A stretch of DNA of 64,000 nt from Bacillota bacterium. Its GTDB lineage: Bacteria; Bacillota; Clostridia; Acetivibrionales; JAEZXR01. The position numbers and the translations under genes were made by a program. Positions 42,705 through 52,590 of the stretch are shown here, piece by piece (position 1 is the first letter of the stretch; each line of letters starts with the position of its first letter). Below the pieces are notes generated by a model. That model saw nothing but the letters and a program-made list of their open reading frames with translations, was not told the DNA's origin and searched no databases. Location: NCBI GenBank assembly GCA_023419605.1, contig JAEZXR010000114.1:1-64000 (forward strand). Direction: 5' to 3'.

Positions 42705-44864
42705 TTGGAGAAAAATTCGGGAAGAGTTACACTTCCAGCCGAAAAAGGCATGGAAAGGGAAATTCTTGCACTGGCAAAGAAGTGGGGGATTGATGCCGTA
42801 CGGGACAGCGACGGTACAGAATTATCCGACGAGATTTTGAGTATGGGGTTTGAGGTCTATTCCACCCTGTGTCTCATCCGGGAGGTTAATGCGTGGGCCA
42901 GGGAAAATAAGGACTGCCTTCAGCAGATATACCTCATGTCCGAAATGAAAGTTGCAGAGACGGATCAGGTTGAAATCGATCTGATGAAACACTATTACAA
43001 GGAACAATTCGAGGTGAATGCCGATCAGGATGTAAAGAAGTGGTGGGAAGTCATCGACAGGACGACAGGGAAAGAGGTCCCTGTAGAAAACTGGGAATAC
43101 AAAAAGGAAAGCGGCTCGGTGGACATTAAAAATGCGAGCCTATGGCATAAGTATACTGTCAGCTTTCTTGCTTACCAAATATGGGAGCCTGTTTCCATGT
43201 ATAACCACAAAACCAATGACTGGAAGGAAGAACATAAGCTGCCGGTCGATCCCAGGTATTCGAAAGCGAGGGAACGTATCCTGCAAACCCTGGATCGATG
43301 GCTGCTGGAACACCCGAAAACCGATGTTGTAAGGTTTACTACCTTTTTCTATAACTTTGATCTTATTTACGATGAAAACGGTAAGGAAAGACAAGTTGAC
43401 TGGTTTGGATATTTAAGCTGTGTAAGTCCCTACGCCCTTGAGCTGTTTGAGGAGCAATACGGGTACAGGCTCAGGGCAGAAGATTTGATTGATAACGGGT
43501 ACTACAACACGCCATTTAAAGTGCCTAGTAAAAAATACCTGGATTGGATGGATTTCAATCAACGTTTTATCGCGGATTTTGCACGGGAATGCGTTGAAAA
43601 GGTGCATAAAGCCGGGAAAAAGGCGATTATGTTTCTAGGGGATCATTGGGCGGGAACCGAGCCCTACGGACCGTACTTTGAAAGCATAGGTTTGGATGCT
43701 GTAGTTGGCGCGGCTGGTGACGGCGTTACCACAAGGATGATTGCGGATATTCCGGTAAAAGCAACCGAAGCAAGGTTTTACCCGTATTTTTTCCCGGATG
43801 TTTTTCATGAAGGCGGGAATCCTGTCGGCGAATCCCAGGAAGTATGGAAAAAATCCAGAAGGGCAATTCTTAGGAATCCCGTTGATCGGATGGGCTACGG
43901 GGGGTACTTGAGCCTTGCTGCAAAATTCCCGGATTTTGTACAGCATATCGCCGAAATCTGTGAGGAGTTCAGAAGCATTCATAACCGGTCCAAAGGGACA
44001 AAACCCTATGCGGCACCCTTTAAAGTTGGGATACTGAATGCATGGGGAAAAATCAGGTCATGGATGACGCACCAGGTAGCACATTCCCTCTGGAACCAGC
44101 GGTGCTATTCCTACCTTGGCATCATGGAAGCACTTGCAGGGCTTCCCTTTGAAATCGAGTTTATCAGTTTTGAGGATATCAAGACAAAAGGAATCCCGGC
44201 AGAGGTGGGTGTCATTATCAATGCAGGTGATGCCGGAACTGCCTGGAGTGGAGGAGAAGCATGGAAAGAGGCGGCGGTTGTGACCGCTCTTCGCCAATGG
44301 GTAGCCAACGGTGGAGGTTTTATAGGAGTTGGGGAGCCCAGCGCCTGTGAGTATAATGGTGCTTTCTTCCAACTGTCTGATGTTCTGGGAGTGCAAAAAG
44401 AGATCGGTTTTACAGTAAGCCATAAAAAACAAAGGGCACGGATTGAAACCGGACATTTCATTACCGCAGATGCCGGCGGCAGAATTGATTATGGAGAAGG
44501 AATGGACTCAATATTCAAGTGTTCGGACAATACAAGAATTCTGGATGCATGCAATAGGAGCTGCGCTCTGGCCGTAAATACATTTGGCAGAGGAAGAGCT
44601 GTGTACTTCGCAGGGATGCCATTCAATACGGAAAATGTACGATTGCTGCTGCGCTCCATTTTCTGGGCCGCCGGCAAGGAAGATGAAATGTATAAATGGT
44701 ACTGCGAAAACCAAGCTGCAGAATGTGTTGCATATCCTGAGGCAGGTTGTTTTGTGGTGATTAACAACAGCTACGCGGAGCAGGAGACCTCTGTTATAAA
44801 GCCGGACGGGAGTAGGATACAGGTGAGAATACCGCCTTTAGGGTATACCTGGATGGAGGCCTGA
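42705..44864 (+). CDS. GH112 beta-galactoside phosphorylase (GNB/LNB or Gal-Rha type)
   Basis: Cytoplasmic phosphorylase of 719 residues, full length for GH112. The family cleaves beta-1,3-galactosyl-N-acetylhexosamine (lacto-N-biose, galacto-N-biose) or beta-1,4-galactosyl-L-rhamnose, giving galactose-1-phosphate. Conserved blocks include GRVTLPAE, YTVSFLAYQIWEPVSMYNH, VVRFTTFFYNFDLIYDE, the catalytic Asp in MFLGDHWAGTEPYG, and RMGYGGYLSLAAKFPDFV. TTG at 42705, just after TGGAGGGATTCAAA, is the start; translation from the TTG at 42675 would add ten unaligned residues. The linked fucosidase favours mucin- or milk-type glycans, while the GH105 gene elsewhere keeps a pectin (Gal-Rha) role possible. 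Confidence 0.88.
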   Translation: MEKNSGRVTLPAEKGMEREILALAKKWGIDAVRDSDGTELSDEILSMGFEVYSTLCLIREVNAWARENKDCLQQIYLMSEMKVAETDQVEIDLMKHYYKEQFEVNADQDVKKWWEVIDRTTGKEVPVENWEYKKESGSVDIKNASLWHKYTVSFLAYQIWEPVSMYNHKTNDWKEEHKLPVDPRYSKARERILQTLDRWLLEHPKTDVVRFTTFFYNFDLIYDENGKERQVDWFGYLSCVSPYALELFEEQYGYRLRAEDLIDNGYYNTPFKVPSKKYLDWMDFNQRFIADFARECVEKVHKAGKKAIMFLGDHWAGTEPYGPYFESIGLDAVVGAAGDGVTTRMIADIPVKATEARFYPYFFPDVFHEGGNPVGESQEVWKKSRRAILRNPVDRMGYGGYLSLAAKFPDFVQHIAEICEEFRSIHNRSKGTKPYAAPFKVGILNAWGKIRSWMTHQVAHSLWNQRCYSYLGIMEALAGLPFEIEFISFEDIKTKGIPAEVGVIINAGDAGTAWSGGEAWKEAAVVTALRQWVANGGGFIGVGEPSACEYNGAFFQLSDVLGVQKEIGFTVSHKKQRARIETGHFITADAGGRIDYGEGMDSIFKCSDNTRILDACNRSCALAVNTFGRGRAVYFAGMPFNTENVRLLLRSIFWAAGKEDEMYKWYCENQAAECVAYPEAGCFVVINNSYAEQETSVIKPDGSRIQVRIPPLGYTWMEA

Positions 44865-45142
44865 ATTGCCTTTAGGCGGGCGAATACAGTACTCCCGGCA
44901 GTCCGGAATGTTTCCGCTTCAATAAAAAGTCTGCTTTGAGCACATTTTGCATATAAAAATTTAAATTTTGTAGAGATGGAAATAATTTTAGAGATGGTTT
45001 TTGCAATACTGAAGATGGTTCTTTCCGTGTTTAAAAACTATAATGATGGCATGGGCGGGAAGTTGGCCTACTTAACGAACTGGAGGACAGGTTCCGACCC
45101 TAATAAAAAAAGGATAAAAAGTATAAGAAGGGGGAAGTACAG

Positions 45143-46780
45143 ATGAATAGTAAATTTATGGGCAGGGCAGGAGCGTTTTTGCTGATAGCATCCTTAACCG
45201 CATCTCTGTTCGCAGGCTGTCAGGGAAAGGAAAAACAGCCAACGGCGCCTGCAAATGACAAGGCCGCTTCAACGCAGACAGGAGCAGCACAAACGTATCC
45301 GCTGCAAACCAATGTAACGCTGAAATACTGGATGGCACTCAATACCAGCGCAAATGTAACAAACATGGGAGAGACACCCTTCTTCCAGGAGCTTCAAAAA
45401 AAGACAGGGGTGAAGCTGGCGTTTATTCATCCGCCGGCGAATCAGGCGACAGAATCCTTAAATATGATGCTTGCTTCCGGGGAGCTTCCGGACTTGATAG
45501 AAAATGACTGGTATAATTTTCCCGGTGGACCGGAAAAGGCGATAAAGGACGGCTATATTATCAAGTTGAATGATTCTATTGAAAAGAATTCGCCAAACCT
45601 CAAAGCCTATTTGAAATCCAAGCCGGATGTGGATAAGCTTGTAAAAACGGATAGCGGGTCTTATTATGTATATCCGTTCCTGCGCGGTGACGAGGTTCTC
45701 ACTGTCTTTTACGGAGGAATGATGCGAAAAGACTGGCTGGATGAACTGGGGCTTAAAGTACCTGCAACCATGGACGAATGGTATACGGCTTTAAAGGCCT
45801 TTAAGGAGAAAAAGGGTGCAGAAGCACCGGCATCCTTTGTCATGGTTCCCAATAATGATACTCCCTTTAGTAATGGGGATGCTCTTATCGGAGCCTTTGG
45901 AATCTCCAAATCCTTCTACGTGGAAGGCGGTAAAGTTAAATTCGGACCTGCAGAACCTGCCTTTAAGGATTTCCTCATTACGATGCGCAAATGGTATTCG
46001 GAAGGCTTGCTTGACAAGAATGTAGCAACGGCGGATTCAAAAGCAGTGGATGCCAACATAACCAATGGAAAATCCGGAGCTACTTTCGGATACAACGGCG
46101 GTACTCTTGGAAAATACCTCACAGCAATGAAAGAAAAGGATCCTAAATTTGATTTGGTTGCCGTACCCTACCCCACATTAAAAACGGGAGAGATGCCTAA
46201 ATTGGGTCAGAAGGATTTTGCGTACAGCTTAAATGGCAGTGTTGCCATTACATCCAAGTGCAAGAATGTGGATATTGCCGCCAAGTTCCTGGATTACGGG
46301 TACGGAGAGGAAGGCAGGCTGCTCTATAACTATGGAATTGAAGGCCAAAGCTATAAGATGGAGAATGGAAAGCCCATCTATACGGATTTGATTATGAAGA
46401 ATCCTGAAAAGCTGTCTCTGGCACAGGCAATGTCCAAGTATCTGCGCGCCAACTCTTTCGGTCCCTTCATTCAGGATAAGGGGTATATCGAACAGTATCT
46501 TCAGATGCCGCAGCAAAAGGCTGCTGTAAATACATGGGGAAATACGGATGAAATCAAATACAAGCTTCCCAGGGTAACTCCTACACCCGAGGAGAGTACT
46601 GTGCTTGCAAAAATAAAGAATGAAGTGGATACGGCTGTGGATGAATACATGATTAAGGTGATTCTCGGGGCGGATTCCGTGGATAGCTTCGATAAATACA
46701 TGGATAAGCTCAAGAAGATGAATATCGATAAGGCGATTGAAATCAACCAGAACGCTTTAGACAGGTTTAACAAGCGGTAA
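45143..46780 (+). CDS. Solute-binding lipoprotein, LplA-type sugar ABC transporter
   Basis: Large extracellular binding protein of 545 residues. A signal peptide ends at the lipobox LFAGC, followed by a low-complexity linker and a binding domain (ITLKYWMALN-like VTLKYWMALNTSANV, LASGELPDLIE, YGGMMRKDWLDELGLKVPA). The length above 500 residues and the paired LplB/LplC permeases define the subfamily, common in Clostridia and Paenibacillus for complex oligosaccharides. GAAGGGGG precedes the ATG. ATTTTGCATAT lies ~190 bases upstream, as before the GH112 gene. Likely cargo is the disaccharide cleaved by that phosphorylase. Confidence 0.9.
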   Translation: MNSKFMGRAGAFLLIASLTASLFAGCQGKEKQPTAPANDKAASTQTGAAQTYPLQTNVTLKYWMALNTSANVTNMGETPFFQELQKKTGVKLAFIHPPANQATESLNMMLASGELPDLIENDWYNFPGGPEKAIKDGYIIKLNDSIEKNSPNLKAYLKSKPDVDKLVKTDSGSYYVYPFLRGDEVLTVFYGGMMRKDWLDELGLKVPATMDEWYTALKAFKEKKGAEAPASFVMVPNNDTPFSNGDALIGAFGISKSFYVEGGKVKFGPAEPAFKDFLITMRKWYSEGLLDKNVATADSKAVDANITNGKSGATFGYNGGTLGKYLTAMKEKDPKFDLVAVPYPTLKTGEMPKLGQKDFAYSLNGSVAITSKCKNVDIAAKFLDYGYGEEGRLLYNYGIEGQSYKMENGKPIYTDLIMKNPEKLSLAQAMSKYLRANSFGPFIQDKGYIEQYLQMPQQKAAVNTWGNTDEIKYKLPRVTPTPEESTVLAKIKNEVDTAVDEYMIKVILGADSVDSFDKYMDKLKKMNIDKAIEINQNALDRFNKR

Positions 46781-46863
46781 CGGGGAGAAGACGGCGGCAA
46801 GGTATTGATCCTGCCGCCGCTTTCACGAATCAAGTGGAGTTGAATGATAGAGAGGAGATCACA

Positions 46864-47835
46864 ATGAAGCAAACACCGGAAGTCTCTGATAGGCAAATAA
46901 GCAGACCGGGAAAAAGTAATGCTGCCGGCTTGAGGACAGTGATTGCTAATGACTTTAAACTCAATAAATCCTTATACCTGATGATTTTACCTGCAATTGT
47001 TTTCTACATCCTTTTTAGCTATTTACCGATGTATGGCGCCATCATTGCTTTCAAAGACTATAGCGCCATGAAAGGGATATGGGGCAGTGAGTGGGTTGGA
47101 TTGGAGAACTTTAAGGAGTTTCTGGGGGGCTTTTATTTTCTGCGCATATTTATAAATACCTTATTGATAAGCATATATTCGCTTATCTTCGAATTTCCTG
47201 CTCCCATTATCTTTGCGCTACTGCTGAATGAAATCAAAAATAACGCTTTTAAGAAAACCGTGCAAACCGTTACTTATTTTCCATACTTCATTTCACTGGT
47301 TGTTATTTGCGGATTGATAAGGGATTTTACAAATTCCGACGGTATCATCAATATTTTGTTTCAGAAAATGGGGGGCGATGGGCTGGCAATGCTTCAAAAG
47401 CCCGAGTATTTCCGACCCATCTATATCGTTTCACAAGTATGGCAAACCATAGGCTGGTCGTCAATAATATATTTGTCGGCACTTACGTCCATCGATCATG
47501 AGCAGTATGAAGCGGCTAAAATCGATGGGGCGGGTAAACTAAGACAATTATGGAATATTACATTACCTGGAATACTACCTACGATAGTGATCATGCTGAT
47601 TCTAAGAATCGGGAATCTGATGAATGTTGGATTTGAAAAAATTATCCTTCTTTACAGCCCTGCCACTTACGAAACAGCAGATGTCATATCGTCGTTTGTT
47701 TATAGAAAAGGCCTTCTGGAATTCAGTTGGAGCTTTAGTGCTGCAGTGGGTTTGTTTAATTCAATCATAAACTTTATTCTACTGATCTTTGCAAATCAAT
47801 TTAGTAAAAAAATCACTGAAAATAGTCTTTGGTAG
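46864..47835 (+). CDS. Sugar ABC transporter permease, LplB type
   Basis: Inner-membrane permease of 323 residues with six hydrophobic segments. The family opening LYLMILPAIVFYILFSYLPM is followed by IAFKDYS, and the EAA loop reads EQYEAAKIDGAGKLRQLW. ATG at 46864 follows GAGAGGAG; the TTG at 46834 lacks a ribosome site. It lies 83 bases after the binding-protein gene and 12 before its partner. The polar ~35-residue N-terminal tail is usual for LplB. No ATPase gene is linked. Confidence 0.9.
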   Translation: MKQTPEVSDRQISRPGKSNAAGLRTVIANDFKLNKSLYLMILPAIVFYILFSYLPMYGAIIAFKDYSAMKGIWGSEWVGLENFKEFLGGFYFLRIFINTLLISIYSLIFEFPAPIIFALLLNEIKNNAFKKTVQTVTYFPYFISLVVICGLIRDFTNSDGIINILFQKMGGDGLAMLQKPEYFRPIYIVSQVWQTIGWSSIIYLSALTSIDHEQYEAAKIDGAGKLRQLWNITLPGILPTIVIMLILRIGNLMNVGFEKIILLYSPATYETADVISSFVYRKGLLEFSWSFSAAVGLFNSIINFILLIFANQFSKKITENSLW

Positions 47836-47847
47836 GAGAGATGCATA

Positions 47848-48726
47848 ATGAAGATTAAAAGTAGCCGGGGAGAAGTTGCTTTTCAGGCATGCAACACCCT
47901 GTTGATGGCAGTATTCATACTAATCACAGCGTATCCGCTGCTGTATGTAGCATTTGCATCCGTTAGCCTGCCGGAGCAAATGCTGTCGCACAAGGGGATC
48001 CTTTGGAAGCCTCTGGGCTTTACGATGCAAGCCTATGCGGATGTCATACGCAGTGCAAATGTTGGAACAGGATACCTGAACACCATTTTTATTGTTGTTG
48101 TAGGTACGACCTATAGCTTGTTTATTACGGCACTGACCGCCTATGTGCTCTCACGAAAAAATGTTTTCTGGAATAAATATATCATGGTAATGATCGTTTT
48201 TACCATGTTTTTTAACGGGGGTCTTATACCGTTCTTCCTCATTGTAAAAGGCATGGGGCTCAGAAATAGTTTGTTTTCCTTAATAATACCGTTTTCCGTA
48301 AATACATTTAACATCATCCTCATGCGAACCAACTTCCAGAGCATACCCGATAGCATTGAGGAGTCGGCAAAGCTGGATGGTGCAAGCCATTGGACGGTGC
48401 TGTTCAAGATCATTATCCCCCTCTCCCTGCCGGTTATTGCAGTTATGATTCTGTTCTATTCCGTTGAGAAGTGGAACGGTTGGTTTTACGCATCCATATT
48501 TATACAGGATCGAAATAAATACCCGCTGCAATTGATTTTGCGCGATGTACTCATTGCCAATTCGACGGATGGAATGTCAGGGGGGAATGTTACAGACAAT
48601 TATATGAAGTCCATAACAATAAAATATGCAACCATTATCATAGCCACGCTTCCTATTATGTGTGTTTATCCTTTTCTGCAAAAATATTTTGTCAAGGGTA
48701 TGATGGTGGGTGCCATCAAAGGCTAG
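47848..48726 (+). CDS. Sugar ABC transporter permease, LplC type
   Basis: Inner-membrane permease of 292 residues, partner of the preceding gene. About six hydrophobic segments; the EAA motif is DSIEESAKLDGASHWTVLF, and the C-terminus VKGMMVGAIKG is characteristic of this subfamily. TAGGAGAG precedes the ATG. With the binding lipoprotein it completes an importer that would use a shared ATPase. Confidence 0.9.
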   Translation: MKIKSSRGEVAFQACNTLLMAVFILITAYPLLYVAFASVSLPEQMLSHKGILWKPLGFTMQAYADVIRSANVGTGYLNTIFIVVVGTTYSLFITALTAYVLSRKNVFWNKYIMVMIVFTMFFNGGLIPFFLIVKGMGLRNSLFSLIIPFSVNTFNIILMRTNFQSIPDSIEESAKLDGASHWTVLFKIIIPLSLPVIAVMILFYSVEKWNGWFYASIFIQDRNKYPLQLILRDVLIANSTDGMSGGNVTDNYMKSITIKYATIIIATLPIMCVYPFLQKYFVKGMMVGAIKG

Positions 48727-48904
48727 GCCCGGTGCAGGGCTTTTTGGACCAACAGCAGGCGGTACCTGGATATTCCGCTTCAAGAAGTTATACGACCTTA
48801 CGCAGGAAAAGATAGGGAACAGAAATGTATTTTGATGCACTGGATTTGCAGTGAGTATAATTATGCTATACTAGTTGTATAAATATCGTAGGAGACTGAT
48901 TTAT

Positions 48905-51271
48905 ATGCTCTTTAAAAGTTTATGGTCAAAAAGGCGAAGTATTATTATTGTATGGTTTATGTCCTATATTTCAGTTTTGGTCATTCCAGTATTTATCAGC
49001 ATCGTAGTGTACGCAAAAACCAGTGGTGTGCTTGAAAAGGAGATAACCCGGGCAAACGGCTATATGCTCAGACAGGTCAAGAAAGATATCGAGAGCAGGC
49101 TGGAAGAGGTGGAAAGGTTAAATACCGAGATTTCATGGGACCCCGGCATTCGGGATTTAATGACCCGGCTGGGGGACAGAAATGATTCTTATCAATATGA
49201 TATTGTGAAGGCTGTAAATACTTTAAAAATGTATCAAAATACCTATCCCTTTATCGATGATTTTTATGTTTATCACCATAAGAGTGATTTTGCCCTGTGT
49301 CCGGCAACACACCGGGATAGCAGGGTTTTATACGAGCTGCTTCATGAAAGCAAGGACCTGCCTTATGAGGAATGGGTGAAGCTGATAAAGCAAAAACACA
49401 CCGGCGAATTTATTCTTATGGACAAGCCGGCGGAGCAGTTGAAAATAAATAAGGTATTGGCCTATATGAATACGATACCGCCCGGAAGTGTTGCACCTTC
49501 GGAAGCCACTGTCGTAATCCTGCTGAATATCAATAAACTGCTGGATTCCTTCGAGAACCTTCAGTGGTTTGCCGGCGGACAAGTTACAATCATTAATAAG
49601 GATCAGAGCGTCCTGACCCAAAAATCTTTATCCGAAGAGGCCATTCCTGTGAACTACAGCAGATTTGAGGATGAGGATGGAGTTGCCTTTAGTAAAGTGA
49701 ACGGCAAAAAATATGCATTAATCTACATTTCCTCTGCCAAATATGGTTGGAAATATGTATCCACCGTTCCGTACAGCGTATTCTGGGAAAAGGCCAATTA
49801 CGTCCGTAATCTGGTCATTATCAGCGTATTGCTAAGTATTCTGGGGGGAGGGCTGTTGACTTACTATTTTTCCAGGAGAAATTACAGCCCCATTGACGAA
49901 CTGGTCCATTATCTCAGCAACAAGGTGAGGATCGATTATAATAAAGATTACAATGAGTTGAATTTCATTCGTGAAGCGGTATCGAAGACTGTTACCGAGC
50001 AGGAAAGGAATAATTATATACTGAAACAGCAAAATATGGCATTAAAGTCGAATTATTTGGTAAAGCTGTTAAAAGGAACCTTAGGGAATGATGCCTTGAT
50101 TTCCGAATCAAATTCTACCTTTGACATTACCTTTCTATCGGATAATTTTGCAGTTCTGTTATTCTATTTTGAGGATACCGGCAGTATTTTAACCGGTCCG
50201 GAGGATACGGATGAGTTAAAAAGAGTGGAGCTTGCCAGATTTGTGGTTTCCAATGTAGTGGAAGAAATTTCTTCGCAAAAAAATGCCGGTTATGCAGTGG
50301 AGATTGATAATATGGTTGCATGCTTAATCAGTTTTGACAAGGAATCCCTTAAAGATGCCAGGGCGGAATTGATCAGGATAACGGAGGAAGCCTTCAAATT
50401 CCTGGATGAAAAGTTTAAGCTCCATTTATCGGCTTCCGTAAGCAGTGTGCACAATACGGCGGCGGCGATTTCCCACGCCTATAGTGAAGCGGTGGAGACG
50501 ATGGAATATATGATTGTACTGGGAAATAAAGGGGTAGTATGTTACGATGATATTCCAAAGGAACTGAAGGGGATACCGGAAAGCATCTATTACTATCCGC
50601 TGATGTTGGAGCAGCAATTAATCAACAGCATCAAGGTTGGCGATGTGGAGAAGGCAAAGGAGATTCTGGATCATATTTTTGAGGCGAATTTCGAAAAGCC
50701 TGCTGTACCCGTACAGATTGCGAAGTGCCTTTTGTTCGACCTGGCAGGGACCATGATCAAGACCATTAATGAAATCAGTGATGGGGGCGAACGGCAATTT
50801 CTGGAGAAGTTTAATCCCGTCGCCCGTTTGCTTGGCTGCCAATCCGTAAAGGAAATGCGGCTTATGATGATGGAAATTCTGGAAGAAGTCAGTGAATTTG
50901 GCAAAGCCAAGAGAAAGACGGTTGCTTTTCAGAAGCGGGATATGTTAAACAAGGAGTTTATAGAGAAAGTGGTTCAATATATTGAGAATAACTATTCCAA
51001 TAGCAGCCTGAATGTTTCGATTGTTGGAAACGAATTTAATACGGCCTCGCCGTATCTGTCCAAAATGTTCAAAGAGTATACGGGGGAGGGCATGCTGGAT
51101 TATATCAACAAGTATAGGATACGGAAGGCAAAAGAGCTGCTTCGGGATTACCGATATACCATTTATGATGTGGCAAGGAATGTAGGTTTTGTAGACAGTA
51201 ATACCTTTATCCGGTCCTTTAAAAAATATGAGGGGATTACCCCGGGGAAGTTCAAGGAAACTGAAATATAG
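48905..51271 (+). CDS. Membrane-anchored AraC-family regulator
   Basis: Large one-component regulator of 788 residues. A membrane helix near residues 12-35 and a second near 305-325 (VIISVLLSILGGGLLTYYF) bracket an extracytoplasmic sensor of ~270 residues with coiled-coil-like start. A cytoplasmic linker region follows, then a C-terminal AraC double helix-turn-helix (NVSIVGNEFNTASPYLSKMF, TIYDVARNVGFVDSNTFIRS). This YtdP/YesS-like architecture is typical beside LplABC importers. TAGGAGAC lies before ATG 48905. It probably senses an external glycan and activates the importer and phosphorylase; the repeated ATTTTGCATAT is a candidate binding site. Confidence 0.88.
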   Translation: MLFKSLWSKRRSIIIVWFMSYISVLVIPVFISIVVYAKTSGVLEKEITRANGYMLRQVKKDIESRLEEVERLNTEISWDPGIRDLMTRLGDRNDSYQYDIVKAVNTLKMYQNTYPFIDDFYVYHHKSDFALCPATHRDSRVLYELLHESKDLPYEEWVKLIKQKHTGEFILMDKPAEQLKINKVLAYMNTIPPGSVAPSEATVVILLNINKLLDSFENLQWFAGGQVTIINKDQSVLTQKSLSEEAIPVNYSRFEDEDGVAFSKVNGKKYALIYISSAKYGWKYVSTVPYSVFWEKANYVRNLVIISVLLSILGGGLLTYYFSRRNYSPIDELVHYLSNKVRIDYNKDYNELNFIREAVSKTVTEQERNNYILKQQNMALKSNYLVKLLKGTLGNDALISESNSTFDITFLSDNFAVLLFYFEDTGSILTGPEDTDELKRVELARFVVSNVVEEISSQKNAGYAVEIDNMVACLISFDKESLKDARAELIRITEEAFKFLDEKFKLHLSASVSSVHNTAAAISHAYSEAVETMEYMIVLGNKGVVCYDDIPKELKGIPESIYYYPLMLEQQLINSIKVGDVEKAKEILDHIFEANFEKPAVPVQIAKCLLFDLAGTMIKTINEISDGGERQFLEKFNPVARLLGCQSVKEMRLMMMEILEEVSEFGKAKRKTVAFQKRDMLNKEFIEKVVQYIENNYSNSSLNVSIVGNEFNTASPYLSKMFKEYTGEGMLDYINKYRIRKAKELLRDYRYTIYDVARNVGFVDSNTFIRSFKKYEGITPGKFKETEI

Positions 51272-51324
51272 CGCTTTGAAGCAGCGTATGTATTTATATA
51301 AGGAAAAGAGGTTGGTAGCATTTT

Positions 51325-52590
51325 ATGACATCTGCGGTAGCTATACAAAAATGGCAGAGAAAAATTTTGATATTATGCTGGTGCGGTTATGCCGGTGCGT
51401 ACTTGTGTAGAACGAATATTTCCATCGCTTTACCCGGCATGATGGATTCACTGGGGTGGAATAAAACGGATGCAGGCCTTATGGGTACCATGTTCTTTTG
51501 GGCCTATGCAATCGGGCAATTGATCAATGGGTTTATCGGCGATAAGGTGAAAACCAGACCCTTCATTTTTATCGGACTTTGTACATCGGCGGCTATCAAC
51601 TTTTTTGTAGGATTCTCCTCAAACCTGGTGGTAACGGGCCTATTGTGGTGTATCAACGGTTTTTTTCTGTCCACCTTGTGGGGACCTATTGTAAAAACCA
51701 TTTCTCTCTGGTTTCCGAAAGAGAAGAGGACGAGGGTTGCTGTCATCATGTCCGTTTCCATGATCGGAGGATACCTTTTTGCATGGGGGATTATCGGGCA
51801 GGTCATCGTCAGGGTCTCCTGGCGATGGGCGTTTTGGATTCCTGCCGCTGTAGTGTTTGCCTATTCACTGGTATGGCTGCTGAAAATGCGAAACAGACCG
51901 GAAGAAGTTGGGCTTGAATCTTCCAGCAGCTGCGATCATGGCGGGTCGGTAGGATATGGCGAAGGTATGAGCAAAACATCATTCAGCCGCATGGTACTGG
52001 AGACCCGGTTGTGGCTGGTGGCATTGACCTGTATCGCACAGGGGGTAGTTAAAGATGGTATCTCACTATGGGCGCCCACCTTTTTGAGTGATACGCAGAA
52101 TCTTAGCCAGGAAAGGGTTGCTTTGTTCTCCTTAGCAATTCCTATGATGAGTTTAATAGGAATATTCGGCGCCGGATGGCTGATAAAAATTTTTCGTTCA
52201 AATGAGATAAAGGCAATCGCCATACTGATTTCCGGGGCTGCATTTACCAGCCTGCTGCTGTATTTTTTCCTGGGGGCGGGAGCGTATTTTACAGTGCTGC
52301 TGTTAAGCGCCACTGTTGCGTTGATGTATGGCGCAAATACCATATTGCTTACCATTATTCCCCTCAACTTTGAGAAATACAACCGGGTGTCTGCCGTAGC
52401 AGGATTTTTGGATTTTTTCTCCTATATGGGAGCGGCAGCAGCAGGCGTAGTTACGGGGGTCATCATCGATCATCTGGGTTGGGAGTATGTCATTCTTTGT
52501 TGGGTAGTCCTTGCCGTGCTGGGTATTGTATGTATTCTGTCTGTGAAAAGTACAAATAAAAATAAACAACAGGAGGCGTATACGGTATGA
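51325..52590 (+). CDS. MFS transporter
   Basis: Major facilitator permease of 421 residues with about twelve hydrophobic segments. The loop between segments 2 and 3 reads GFIGDKVKTRPFIFIG. The opening WCGYAGAYLCRTNISIALPGMM, with conserved Tyr-Arg, resembles the organophosphate:anion antiporter (GlpT/UhpT) and related sugar-acid groups. It lies ~50 bases after the AraC regulator and overlaps the PHP gene by four bases (ATGA). The substrate may be an organophosphate or sugar acid; it cannot be set from sequence. Confidence 0.85.
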   Translation: MTSAVAIQKWQRKILILCWCGYAGAYLCRTNISIALPGMMDSLGWNKTDAGLMGTMFFWAYAIGQLINGFIGDKVKTRPFIFIGLCTSAAINFFVGFSSNLVVTGLLWCINGFFLSTLWGPIVKTISLWFPKEKRTRVAVIMSVSMIGGYLFAWGIIGQVIVRVSWRWAFWIPAAVVFAYSLVWLLKMRNRPEEVGLESSSSCDHGGSVGYGEGMSKTSFSRMVLETRLWLVALTCIAQGVVKDGISLWAPTFLSDTQNLSQERVALFSLAIPMMSLIGIFGAGWLIKIFRSNEIKAIAILISGAAFTSLLLYFFLGAGAYFTVLLLSATVALMYGANTILLTIIPLNFEKYNRVSAVAGFLDFFSYMGAAAAGVVTGVIIDHLGWEYVILCWVVLAVLGIVCILSVKSTNKNKQQEAYTV

